From Streptomyces sp. DG1A-41 (GTDB taxonomy: Bacteria > Actinomycetota > Actinomycetes > Streptomycetales > Streptomycetaceae): a stretch of 64,000 nucleotides of DNA. This document shows positions 43,714 to 51,296 of the stretch, piece after piece. The stretch spans positions 6,223,001 to 6,287,000 of the forward strand of contig NZ_CP146350.1 in NCBI RefSeq assembly GCF_037055355.1, written 5' to 3'. The notes beneath the pieces are model-generated. The model saw only the letters and a program-made list of their open reading frames with translations, searched no databases and was not told where the DNA came from. Made by a program: the position numbers and the translations under genes. The first letter of the stretch is position 1, and each line of letters begins with the position of its first letter.

Positions 43714-44810
43714 TTACTCAGCAGCGGATGTGGTGCGCCACAGGGGAGCGTCGTACTGCTTCGGACGGCTGTTGATCAGCAGCTGGCGCAGGTCCTCGCG
43801 CAAGGAGACGTTGAGGTTCAAGGCTTCTGTGATGCGGCGGAACGTCGTGTGGGTAACTCCGCGGCCGCGGGCCTCAGCTTCGAACTGGTCGAGCTGGGAC
43901 AGTACGGCGTCTGGGTCGAGCTGCACCGGTGGCTGGTCCTTGAGCCATGCGGCCTTGTTGCGCTCGTAGTCGATCTCCGAGTAGCCGCAGATTTCGCGGC
44001 TGTGTGCCTCGACCTCGTCCAGGGTGGCGGTGGTCAGGATGGCTCGGGTCAACTGGTTGCGGGTCAGTGCCTCGTCCAGGTCGACCTCATGGACCGTCGG
44101 CCCCTCGTCGGTGAGGGGGACCGGGAGGCCGGCGTCTCGCATCTCGCAAGTGCCGCGTACGCCTCGGGCTGTCGCCGCGAGCATCCCGGTTGCCTCGGAG
44201 GGATGCCACTCCAGGACCGAGCTGATCGGCTCGACGTCCCTCGCTGTGAGGGTGTGGATGAGCGGGCCGAGCATGCCGCGCAGTTCGTCGAGAGGGAGTT
44301 CGCCATCGAGGCCGGGGCCCGCCACCAACAGGCGGACGGGAGCGTTCACCTGGCAGCACGCGGCGAGTGTGACGGCGTCGGCGAGTGGGCTCTTCAGCGT
44401 TGGCTCGTCGCCGCGGGCGAGGACGTCGCCGCCCACGTCCAGGAGGTCGATTGACGCTGGTGACAAATGGTCCACCAGCTCTTCGAGTTGGCGGGTGACG
44501 CCCTCGACCCCGTGGCGCGGATCGATCAGCGCGAGCGTGTGCGGGAGCTCTGCTGCAAGTCGGGGGAGATTCGAGCCTGCCGGAGCGATCGGGCGGGCCT
44601 CGGCCGGCACTGCCCAGACTGCTGGGGTGAGGGGCAGGAGACCGGTGAAGTTGTCTGGTCCTCGGGGGCCCGGTACTGGGTCGACCAAGAGGCGGTCCCA
44701 CGCGTACGTGAGGATCACCGCCTGGTCCTCGTCGCCGTAGAGGGCGGCGTGAATCATGGCGGCGGCGACTGCGTCGCCCCCTCCTCCTGCTGCGACGATC
44801 AACCGCGTCA
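43714..44810 (-). CDS. DUF1152-family protein
   Basis: 365 aa from ATG 44810; GTG 44844 is a longer alternative. N-terminal Rossmann-like Gly-rich loop LIVAAGGGGDAVAAAMIHAA, then LALIDPRHGVEG and SIDLLDVGGDVLARGDEP, the conserved blocks of DUF1152, whose function is unknown. The C-terminal 100 residues are charged. Its promoter holds a GTGGCTA-type palindrome (44855-44875) of the divergent GntR regulator, so it is under that repressor. Common as the first backbone gene of related Streptomyces elements. Confidence 0.75.
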
Positions 44811-44854
44811 TGCGTCTCAGCCTACGGGGTGGGGGGTTGACCACTCACCCTATA

Positions 44855-44875
44855 GTGGCTAGAGGCCATAGCCAC
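44855..44875. promoter_or_regulatory. GntR operator (GTGGCTA-N7-TAGCCAC)
   Basis: Perfect inverted repeat with a 7-nt spacer in the divergent promoter of the DUF1152 gene and the GntR gene at 44954. The half-site AGTGGCTA recurs twice downstream of the GntR gene (45730-45770), defining a regulon of at least three sites. Confidence 0.7.
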
Positions 44876-44953
44876 TTGTATCGAGAAGCGGCCTCAGCTC
44901 GGTAGCGGGGTGCCCGACTACTCGCCTGGGGCTCGCTTGGGTGAGGAGGACTG

Positions 44954-45694
44954 ATGCCGCAGATCGAGGAGGCTCAGCCGAAGTATCTCCAGATCGCGCA
45001 CTACATCCGTGATCAGATTCTTCGGGGTGACCTGCGACCAGGTGATGAGGTGCCGTCCGAACGGCAGTTGGCGGCGGACTGGAAGGTCTCCAGGCCCACG
45101 GCCGCGCGGTCGTTGGAGGCGCTGAGCCATCAAGGGCTCGTCGAGAAGCGTCAGGGGTCGGGCACCTACGTGCGGAGCCTCGAAGTCAACCGGCGGGCTC
45201 GTGAGTTGTACGGGCGCGCTCGGCAGACCGGGAAGATCTACACGCCTGGCGAGTACGCCGTGATCACCTCTGCCGGTTGGCTGGAGGCGCCGGATCACGT
45301 CGCTGAGGCGCTGGGCCTGGTCAAGGATCGCCGTGCGGTGCACCGGCGCCGGGTGACCAACAACCAGGACGGGCCGATCACGCTCTCCACCTCGTGGTTC
45401 GCTCCGGATGTCGGTCAACGTGCGCCGAAGCTTCTGGAGCCGGAGCGGATCCAAGAGGGGACGCTGCTGTACGTCGAGAATCTGACCGGGCGGCAGGGGA
45501 GTTACGCGGAAGACCGCATGTGTGCGCGTGCGGCGACTGAGGAAGAGGCCGAGGACCTTCAACTTGCTGCCGACTCCGCCGTGCTGATCGTGCACCACGT
45601 CGTCTTCGACCTCCAGGACCGGCCGTTGGAGTTCGCTGAGGCCACCTACCCGCCGCATCGCTGGGCGTTCGAGCAGGGCTACCCCCTCACCTGA
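44954..45694 (+). CDS. GntR-family regulator (KorSA-like master repressor of the AICE)
   Basis: 246 aa. GntR winged helix (residues 8-75): YLQIAHYIRDQILRGDLRPG, then DEVPSERQLAADWKVSRPTA, ending EKRQGSGTYV. C-terminal UTRA effector domain with LLYVENLTGRQGSY and AVLIVHHVVFDLQDRPLEFA. Start ATG follows GAGGAG. Operator-like palindromes lie upstream and directly downstream, as for KorSA of pSAM2, which represses its own gene and the activator of replication and transfer. KorSA equivalence is inferred. Confidence 0.87.
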   Translation: MPQIEEAQPKYLQIAHYIRDQILRGDLRPGDEVPSERQLAADWKVSRPTAARSLEALSHQGLVEKRQGSGTYVRSLEVNRRARELYGRARQTGKIYTPGEYAVITSAGWLEAPDHVAEALGLVKDRRAVHRRRVTNNQDGPITLSTSWFAPDVGQRAPKLLEPERIQEGTLLYVENLTGRQGSYAEDRMCARAATEEEAEDLQLAADSAVLIVHHVVFDLQDRPLEFAEATYPPHRWAFEQGYPLT

Positions 45695-45729
45695 GGGGGC
45701 CAGTTGCGGCGAATCGCTTGCGTCGGCCA

Positions 45730-45770
45730 AGTGGCTAATGCCACTATCCAGAAAGTGGCTAAGGCCACTT
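45730..45770. promoter_or_regulatory. Two tandem GntR operators upstream of the small zinc-ribbon gene
   Basis: AGTGGCTAATGCCACT (45730-45745) and AAGTGGCTAAGGCCACTT (45753-45770). Same half-site as 44855-44875, here with a tighter spacing. They sit 20 bp before the GTG at 45790, placing the zinc-ribbon/ATP-binding protein pair under the first GntR repressor. Confidence 0.7.
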
Positions 45771-45789
45771 CAGTGGGAGGAGGCGCGGT

Positions 45790-45963
45790 GTGACGAGTCA
45801 GCGGCCGGATCAGGGCACGCACTTACCTTGCCGGGGTTGCCGGGGGCGCGGCTGGAAGCGTGTCGGCTCACGAACGACCCTGGCGCTTGCCACCGCCGCC
45901 GATCGCACCCGTGCCACATCGAAGCGGCGCTGCCTCGACTGCGACGGCAGCGGCAGGAAGTGA
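45790..45963 (+). CDS. 57-aa zinc-ribbon protein
   Basis: Short gene starting GTG 45790 after GGGAGGAGG. It has two CxxCxGxG-type knuckles: PCRGCRGRGW near residue 14 and CLDCDGSGRK at the C-terminus, like half of a DnaJ-type zinc finger. Stop 45963 lies 6 nt before the next ATG, so it is cotranscribed with the ATP-binding protein. Function unknown; its place behind two repressor operators suggests an early regulatory factor of the element. Confidence 0.72.
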   Translation: MTSQRPDQGTHLPCRGCRGRGWKRVGSRTTLALATAADRTRATSKRRCLDCDGSGRK

Positions 45964-45969
45964 GCACCC

Positions 45970-46410
45970 ATGGCCTACATGATCGACCGCTACCCGTCTG
46001 AGGAGTCACCGCGCCTCGGTGCGATGACCTTGCACCCTGTCGCTGAGTCTGTGCCGCGGGCTCGGCGCTGGTTCCGCAAACACATCGCTCCGTACAACCC
46101 GGCCTGCTCCGTCGACGACTGTGTGCTGATGATCTCGGAGCTGGTGACCAACGCCATTGCTTACGGCCGGTCGGACGAACCCTGGCTCGTATGGGTCGAG
46201 TGGTTCCGTGAGGGGACCTCGCTCCGGGTCGACGTGCACAACCCTGGCTTTCCGGCGAACGTGCGACTGAGGCACCCCGATGCCAACGACTCCCACGGGC
46301 GTGGGCTGCTCCTGGTCGATTCGCTGGCCGAGTCATGGCACGCCGCACCGAGCCGCTTCGGAGGAACCGTCGTCTCTTTCGTGGTGGCCGATGCCTGGCC
46401 CGGAAGGTAA
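45970..46410 (+). CDS. RsbW-type ATP-binding protein (anti-sigma-like GHKL kinase)
   Basis: 146 aa, a single HATPase domain: N box ISELVTNAIAYG, G1-like VDVHNPGFP and G2 DSHGRGLLLVDSL. This is the short RsbW/SpoIIAB-like form abundant in Streptomyces, where such proteins bind or phosphorylate anti-anti-sigma factors. The canonical second Asp of G1 is replaced, as in many family members. Downstream of the zinc-ribbon gene in one operon. Confidence 0.82.
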   Translation: MAYMIDRYPSEESPRLGAMTLHPVAESVPRARRWFRKHIAPYNPACSVDDCVLMISELVTNAIAYGRSDEPWLVWVEWFREGTSLRVDVHNPGFPANVRLRHPDANDSHGRGLLLVDSLAESWHAAPSRFGGTVVSFVVADAWPGR

Positions 46411-46496
46411 GAGTTCGCTCCGCTTCTACTTTGACAATCGAAGATTCGCTAGTCTGGTTGACCAGTTGACTTGGCCAATCCCGACAGGCGGCGTTC

Positions 46497-47225
46497 ATGG
46501 CGTATGAAGTGGAGCCACCGAAGTACGTGCGCCTCGCACAGACGATCCAGCGTCGCATCGAGGACGGCACGTACCCGCCTGGCACTCGGGTGCCCAGCGA
46601 GAACCAGTTGGTGCAGTCCTTCGGGATGTCCCGCCCCACCGTCGTGCGGGCGCTGGAACTGCTGAAGCGTGACGGCTGGCTGGAGTCCCGACAGGGGTAC
46701 GGCACGATCGTTCGGGACCGGCCGGAGGTGATCGAGCAGAAGGACAGGCGGGGGCGAGAGGCTCTGCAGCGCGATGAGTCCCAGACCCCGGGACGCCTCG
46801 TGGAAGTCGCTGAAGTCGTTGTCCCGGCGCGAGTCGCCTCAGCGCTCGGCTTGCCGAAGAAGGCCGAAGTCCTCATGCGTCGCTTCCTCGTTGAGGAGGA
46901 AGGCGAAGCAGTTGAGCTGGTCTCGTCGTACTTCCCCGCCGGCCTGGTGGACGACACTGAGCTGGCGAGCGCTGAAGTCCTTGCCAGCAGTGTGCGCGAG
47001 CACCTGGAAGCGAGGAAGAAGATCCGCTTCGACCATGTCACGGAACGAGTCTCAGCCCGGCTCCCTGAGACAGGTGAAGCCGAACTCTTGGGCCTGCCGG
47101 ATGGTGTGCCCGTGCTGAGCGTCCTGGTCATCGCGTGCGACGCGTCAGGGCAAGCGTTGCAGGTCTCTGACGTGCTGCTTCCTGCTGACCGGCAGGAACT
47201 TGAAGACACCTACCGCCTCAGCTGA
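46497..47225 (+). CDS. GntR-family regulator, second copy
   Basis: 242 aa. Winged helix YVRLAQTIQRRIEDGTYPPG, then TRVPSENQLVQSFGMSRPTV, ending SRQGYGTIV; UTRA domain with EVLMRRFLVEEEGEAVELVS and VTERVSARLPETGEAELLGL. Diverged from the regulator at 44954. Upstream DNA (46457-46485) has GTTGACC/AGTTGAC half-sites like those in the 47735-47787 operators, so it probably binds that second operator class and itself. Confidence 0.85.
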   Translation: MAYEVEPPKYVRLAQTIQRRIEDGTYPPGTRVPSENQLVQSFGMSRPTVVRALELLKRDGWLESRQGYGTIVRDRPEVIEQKDRRGREALQRDESQTPGRLVEVAEVVVPARVASALGLPKKAEVLMRRFLVEEEGEAVELVSSYFPAGLVDDTELASAEVLASSVREHLEARKKIRFDHVTERVSARLPETGEAELLGLPDGVPVLSVLVIACDASGQALQVSDVLLPADRQELEDTYRLS

Positions 47226-47238
47226 CGGGTGAAGGGCC

Positions 47239-47658
47239 TCAGCTCCGAGGCTGGCGGCTGGCAAGTCGGTAGATCACGTATGTCAGGGCCAGGATGAAGT
47301 CCGTGGCTACCCAGAGCCCGATCACCAGGCCCACCCCGATCGTGGTTCCGACGTCGTTCGCGTCGTTGCACAGGTCTAGATCGTCTCCCGTCAGGCCGCG
47401 GCATTCTTCGGGCGTACCGCTGGCGCCAGTGGCGCCCACTATGACCCAGGCCAGGAACAAGAGCTGCACTGCGAGGAAGACCCACAGGAAGACACGGTGC
47501 CGCTTCCTAGGTGGGGGTGCCGTACTGCCCTGGTGTGGGGGCTGACTTGGGGGTGATCCTTGAGGTGGTCCCGGCCAGGTGCCCGGCGGCGGTGCTGCTC
47601 CTTGTGGAGTACGAGGGCCCCATGACTGTGGTTCTGGAGCGCGGTTCTTCTTACTCAT
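47239..47658 (-). CDS. Small two-pass membrane protein with Pro-rich N-terminus
   Basis: 139 aa from ATG 47658 (GGGAGGG site). The N-terminal 50 residues are Pro/Gln/Gly-rich and probably cytoplasmic. Membrane segments lie at about 57-77 (FLWVFLAVQLLFLAWVIVG) and 108-128. The loop between holds one Cys pair (ECRGLTGDDLDLC). Divergent from the GntR-controlled transfer operon across the 47735-47787 operators. This type is frequent in Streptomyces integrative elements; function unknown. Confidence 0.68.
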   Translation of the reverse strand: MSKKNRAPEPQSWGPRTPQGAAPPPGTWPGPPQGSPPSQPPHQGSTAPPPRKRHRVFLWVFLAVQLLFLAWVIVGATGASGTPEECRGLTGDDLDLCNDANDVGTTIGVGLVIGLWVATDFILALTYVIYRLASRQPRS

Positions 47659-47734
47659 TTCGCGCCCTCCCTTGCCGCTGAACTCCATGGTGCGCTCGGG
47701 GCTCCATGGCCGCTCGCCGACCACCGCGAATCAC

Positions 47735-47787
47735 TTGACAAGTCAACCTGGCATCCGTAGCTTCGAACTTGATAAGTCAACTTGTCA
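47735..47787. promoter_or_regulatory. Second-class GntR operators before the transfer operon
   Basis: TTGAC-AA-GTCAA (47735-47746) and TTGAT-AA-GTCAA (47769-47780), followed by the half-site CTTGTCA (47781-47787). Located between the divergent membrane protein gene and the SCO3933-like gene. Sequence class differs from the GTGGCTA sites, pointing to the second GntR (46497) as the binder. Confidence 0.65.
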
Positions 47788-47823
47788 GGTGGCGAGTTGG
47801 TTGATCGACAAGGAGAAATCTCT

Positions 47824-48174
47824 GTGCGTGTGATCCGTATTGACGCCTCGGCCGCCACGATCCTGCTCACCGAAGCGCCGGCGCCGAAGGTGCGTGACCG
47901 GCAGACCGGTGAGATCGCCAAGGACGCCGTGAGCGGTGAGGCGCTGATGACGGTCGGCGTCGTCTATATCGACGAGGGTGAGTCGTCGCTGCTTCAGGTC
48001 ACCGTCCCCGAGAGCGGTGTGACGGACGGTCTGACCGTCGGGGCCCCGGTCTCGCTGCCGGGGCTCATCGCCCGGCCGTGGGAGAGCGTCTTCAACGGGC
48101 AGCAGCGGCACGGCATCGCCTACCGGGCGACCGCCGTTGCTCCCGGCGCCTTCCCGATGGAGCAGGCGGGCTGA
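47824..48174 (+). CDS. SCO3933-type regulatory protein of AICEs
   Basis: 116 aa from GTG 47824 after AAGGAG. All-beta look: VRVIRIDASAATILLTEAPA, a VGVVYIDEGESSLLQVTVPE strand pair and PVSLPGLIARPWE. Proteins of this size and pattern precede traB in Streptomyces AICEs and are annotated as SCO3933-family regulatory proteins; the molecular role is unproven. Six nucleotides separate its stop from the traB start. Confidence 0.72.
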   Translation: MRVIRIDASAATILLTEAPAPKVRDRQTGEIAKDAVSGEALMTVGVVYIDEGESSLLQVTVPESGVTDGLTVGAPVSLPGLIARPWESVFNGQQRHGIAYRATAVAPGAFPMEQAG

Positions 48175-48179
48175 TCGTC

Positions 48180-49553
48180 GTGACCGACCTGGTGACGTGG
48201 GCCGAGCTGGGCGGGTCGCTCGCTGCGATAGGGGGCGCGGCCTACGCCCGGCATGCCCATCCGGCGGCGTACTGGTCCACGGTCGGGCTGCCCGTCTCTG
48301 TGGCCCGGCTGCTGGCCTCCTACACCTCCACCATGGACGCGTGCGGCCTGACGGTCGAGCCGCCCCGGTGGCGGGCCCTGGCCGTCAAGGCCACGACTCG
48401 CCGTGAGGTCCGGCCGGTGCCTCCTCGCCGGGGCATGATCCGGCCCACCTCGACCGGTCTGCGGATTCGGCTGCGGCTGGCTCCGGGTCAGGAACCGGCG
48501 GACGTGGCGGCCTCGGCCGAACGGCTGCGGCATGCCTGGGGTGTTCACGCCGTCTATGTGCGGGACGTCAAGCCCGGCGTCGTGGAACTGCGGCTCGTCG
48601 GCTTCGACGTCCTGCGGAAGGTGCGGATGCCTCGCCGGACCGAAGCTGGTCCGCTCCGCGTGCCGGTGGCTCTGCGTGAGGACGCAACCGCCTTCGTAAG
48701 GGACTACCGGGCCGTACCTCACGAACTCGTGCTCGGCGCCACGCTGTCCGGCAAGTCCATGTTCCTGCGGAACCTGCTTGCCGGGCTGGCCGCTCAGCCG
48801 GTGGTCCTGGTCGGGATCGACTGCAAGCGCGGTGTGGAGCTGGCGCCGTTCGCTCCTCGGCTCTCCGCGCTGGCGACCGATCCGGAGCAGGCGGCCGAGC
48901 TGCTGCCCGTGCTCGTCAAGGAAATGGAGGACCGGTACGACCTGATCAAAGCGCGGCAGGGCATCGCGCCCGGCACCCCGGATGAGCTGATCACCTCGGA
49001 CGTCTGGGGCCTGCCGGAGGACGAACGCCCGGCTCCCATCGTGCTGTTCGTCGATGAAGTGGCCGAACTCTTCCTCGTCGCCACGAGGAAGGAGGAAGAG
49101 CGACGGGACGAGATGGTCACCCAGCTCATCCGGCTCGCCCAGCTCGGCCGTGCGGCCGGCATCTATCTGGAGGTGTGCGGGCAGCGCTTCGGGGCCGAGT
49201 TGGGCAAGGGGGCGACCATGCTTCGGGCTCAGCTCACCGGCCGGGTCTGCCATCGGGTGAACGACGAAGCGTCCGCGAAGATGGCGCTCGGTGACATCGC
49301 CCCTGAGGCTGTCCTGGCCGCCTGCGCCATCGCCGCCGAGTTGCCCGGCCTCGCCGTCGTCGGCGACACGTCCGGCGGCTGGTCCCGCATCCGCACCCCT
49401 CACCTGTCCCTCGCCGACGCTGCGGCCACCTGCCGCGAGACGGCGCACCTCGCCCCGGACGTTCCGGCGCTCGCGCCGTTCCGGCCTCACGTTCCACCCG
49501 TGCCGGTGAAGGAGTCCGGTCCCCTGGCCACTCCTCAGCCGATCACCGAGTAA
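48180..49553 (+). CDS. FtsK/SpoIIIE-type DNA translocase (TraB/TraSA) for conjugative transfer
   Basis: 457 aa from GTG 48180. After a short N-terminal segment with no strong membrane anchor, the ATPase core has Walker A GATLSGKSMFLRNLL (186-193 core), VLVGIDCKRGVELAPF, Walker B IVLFVDEVAELFL and the C-terminal GRVCHRVNDEASAKMALGD block. In mycelial actinomycetes a single TraB hexamer moves double-stranded plasmid or ICE DNA between cells. Second gene of the operon controlled by the 47735-47787 operators. Confidence 0.9.
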   Translation: MTDLVTWAELGGSLAAIGGAAYARHAHPAAYWSTVGLPVSVARLLASYTSTMDACGLTVEPPRWRALAVKATTRREVRPVPPRRGMIRPTSTGLRIRLRLAPGQEPADVAASAERLRHAWGVHAVYVRDVKPGVVELRLVGFDVLRKVRMPRRTEAGPLRVPVALREDATAFVRDYRAVPHELVLGATLSGKSMFLRNLLAGLAAQPVVLVGIDCKRGVELAPFAPRLSALATDPEQAAELLPVLVKEMEDRYDLIKARQGIAPGTPDELITSDVWGLPEDERPAPIVLFVDEVAELFLVATRKEEERRDEMVTQLIRLAQLGRAAGIYLEVCGQRFGAELGKGATMLRAQLTGRVCHRVNDEASAKMALGDIAPEAVLAACAIAAELPGLAVVGDTSGGWSRIRTPHLSLADAAATCRETAHLAPDVPALAPFRPHVPPVPVKESGPLATPQPITE

Positions 49554-49633
49554 CCGACTCGCTCCCACGGTCGGCGTGGCCGTCCCGCGCCAAGTCCCTA
49601 CCCCACCCATGCCCGAAACTGGAAGGAGTGGCC

Positions 49634-50290
49634 GTGCGCGCCCTGCCCGTCCGTGTGGACGCCGTGCTCGTTCAAGCGGTGATCGCCGCCGCACTGTCCT
49701 TCGCTCACCTGCATGACCTGGCACTCGCCGCCGGACAGGACGGCTGGAAGGCCTGGGCCTATCCGGTCTCTGTCGACCTGCTGTTGGTCGCGGCCTGGCG
49801 GCGTCTGCGCTCCGGTGAGTCGAAGACGGCCGGGTGGTGCTGGTTCGTCGTCGCGCTGACCGCGTCCCTCGGCGCCAACGTCGCCACCGCCGGTCTGCTC
49901 GACCTGGAGAACGTACCGGCCTGGCTCCGCATCCTCGTCGCCGGCTGGCCTGCGGTCGCCTTCCTCGGCGGCACGCTGCTCGCTCACGGAGCAGCGCATC
50001 CCAGCGCGGACCCGGCGACGGCACCGGAACCGCCTTCGACGGCACAGGCGCCGGGACGGACCGCCGCAGACATCGAGCCGCCCGCGGCTGCGCCTGAACT
50101 GCCGTCCGCCGCACCGAAGTCGGCGCCGCCGCCTGCATCCCCGGTACCACCCGCGCTTGTCACCCTCGCCCGCAAGGTCGCCGACGAACACCGCGCCAGG
50201 ACCGGGACCGACATCGACACCTCGACCCTTCGCGCCCGGCTCGGTGTGCCCATGCCGCTCGCCGAAGCCATCACCACCCAACTCACCTGA
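49634..50290 (+). CDS. DUF2637-family membrane protein (Spd-like)
   Basis: 218 aa from GTG 49634; GTG 49628 is also possible, but GGAAGGAG fits 49634. Four membrane segments in the first 120 residues (AVIAAALSFAHLHDLALAAG, YPVSVDLLLVAAWR, WFVVALTASLGANVATAGLL, ILVAGWPAVAFLGGTLL) are the DUF2637 signature. A Pro/Ala-rich linker and a small helical C-terminal domain (ALVTLARKVADEHRARTG) follow. Such proteins help intramycelial spread in AICEs. Confidence 0.8.
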   Translation: MRALPVRVDAVLVQAVIAAALSFAHLHDLALAAGQDGWKAWAYPVSVDLLLVAAWRRLRSGESKTAGWCWFVVALTASLGANVATAGLLDLENVPAWLRILVAGWPAVAFLGGTLLAHGAAHPSADPATAPEPPSTAQAPGRTAADIEPPAAAPELPSAAPKSAPPPASPVPPALVTLARKVADEHRARTGTDIDTSTLRARLGVPMPLAEAITTQLT

Positions 50291-50308
50291 CCCGGAGGAA
50301 TCTCCCCC

Positions 50309-50500
50309 TTGCGCCCGTCCACGCTCCGCGCGCTCAAGCGCGCCGCCGAGCTGACCCGACAGAACCGACTCACCGAAGCCGTGCTGATCGCCGAACCGGT
50401 GATCCTCGCCGCCGACAGCTACGAGGGCGACGAGATCTTGCGCTGGCTGGCCGACCACGTCACCGACTTCACCGGCGAGACCGACAAGGAGACGCCCTGA
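50309..50500 (+). CDS. Small AICE backbone protein (63 aa)
   Basis: Starts at TTG 50309 after CGGAGGAA; no ATG or GTG is available in frame. Helical: STLRALKRAAELTRQNRLTE, then EPVILAADSYEGDEILRWLA. No family recognised. Stop overlaps the next ATG by 1 nt. Confidence 0.6.
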   Translation: MRPSTLRALKRAAELTRQNRLTEAVLIAEPVILAADSYEGDEILRWLADHVTDFTGETDKETP

Positions 50501-50691
50501 TGTCCGCCCACCGCCGTTTCCGCCGCGTCGTCCGCATCGGCCCCGTCCAGGTCGGCACCTACTACGACAGCCGGGGCCGCGAGAAGCACACCGCTGCCTG
50601 CACGGCTCCGCGGTGCGGCTTCTCCACCGACTACGACAGCCGCGCCGCCGCCGAGCTGGCCGCGCGCACCCACCGCTGCCGCGTCCGCTGA
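50500..50691 (+). CDS. Mobile-element transfer protein (small, Cys-containing)
   Basis: 63 aa: FRRVVRIGPVQVGTYYDSRG, then AACTAPRCGFSTDYDSRAAA, ending THRCRVR. The CTAPRCG motif with a third Cys near the end suggests a zinc-binding knuckle. This pattern recurs in Streptomyces integrative elements between the transfer and replication genes, where it is called a mobile-element transfer protein (Spd type). Confidence 0.7.
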   Translation: MSAHRRFRRVVRIGPVQVGTYYDSRGREKHTAACTAPRCGFSTDYDSRAAAELAARTHRCRVR

Positions 50692-50700
50692 GGAGCTCCT

Positions 50701-50895
50701 GTGACTGTCTCGCTGCCGCTCGTCTTCGTCCTGGGCGTCATCGCCTGGGCCGCGATCAAGTTCCTCGGCATCCGCCTCTGGGTCGCCGTCGTGATCGCGC
50801 TCTTCGGCTTCTGGCTCTCGCGCACCATCCTCGCCCCGGCCATCGAGTCCGGCACCCGCTCCGGGGTCGACGTCGTCAACGGCACCCACGAATGA
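50701..50895 (+). CDS. Small two-segment membrane protein (Spd-like)
   Basis: 64 aa from GTG 50701, preceded by GGAG. Two hydrophobic segments: LPLVFVLGVIAWAAIKFLGI and LWVAVVIALFGFWLSRTILA, then a polar tail. No homologue named with certainty, but small hydrophobic Spd proteins in this position aid DNA spread between hyphal compartments. Confidence 0.65.
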   Translation: MTVSLPLVFVLGVIAWAAIKFLGIRLWVAVVIALFGFWLSRTILAPAIESGTRSGVDVVNGTHE

Positions 50896-50921
50896 CACCC
50901 CGACCGACAAGGAGTCCCGCG

Positions 50922-51179
50922 ATGTTCCGCCCCAAACTGCCCGACACCCCGCACGTCCCGAGCATCACCACTCACATCCCGCAGGATCACGCCCCGGCTC
51001 CCTCCGCCGGCCGCTCCGTCGCCCCGTTCCTCGGGGTCGGCGCCGGTGCGGTGGCCGCCGTGGTCGTCGTCGGCGTCGTCCTCACCGCGCTCCTGGCGGC
51101 GGTCGCCGTCTCGGCCGTGTCCGTGGCCATCGCCGCCGTGGTCCTGCGCTCCCTCGTCACCGGCGCCAACAGGCGCTGA
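50922..51179 (+). CDS. SpdD-like membrane protein
   Basis: 85 aa. Polar N-terminus MFRPKLPDTPHVPSITTHIP, then one long hydrophobic stretch (about residues 35-75) that may cross the membrane once or twice. ATG after AAGGAG. Matches SpdD-type spread proteins in sequence style and position just before rep. Confidence 0.7.
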   Translation: MFRPKLPDTPHVPSITTHIPQDHAPAPSAGRSVAPFLGVGAGAVAAVVVVGVVLTALLAAVAVSAVSVAIAAVVLRSLVTGANRR

Positions 51180-51296
51180 CCGGCCGCCGGGGCGGCAAAC
51201 GCCGCCAGCATCCCGCCGCCCCGGGGCCGTCCTTCCCAACCACCGAAACAGCCGAAAGGAAGACCCATCATCACCCGGCAGACTCCGCCCCCGCTG

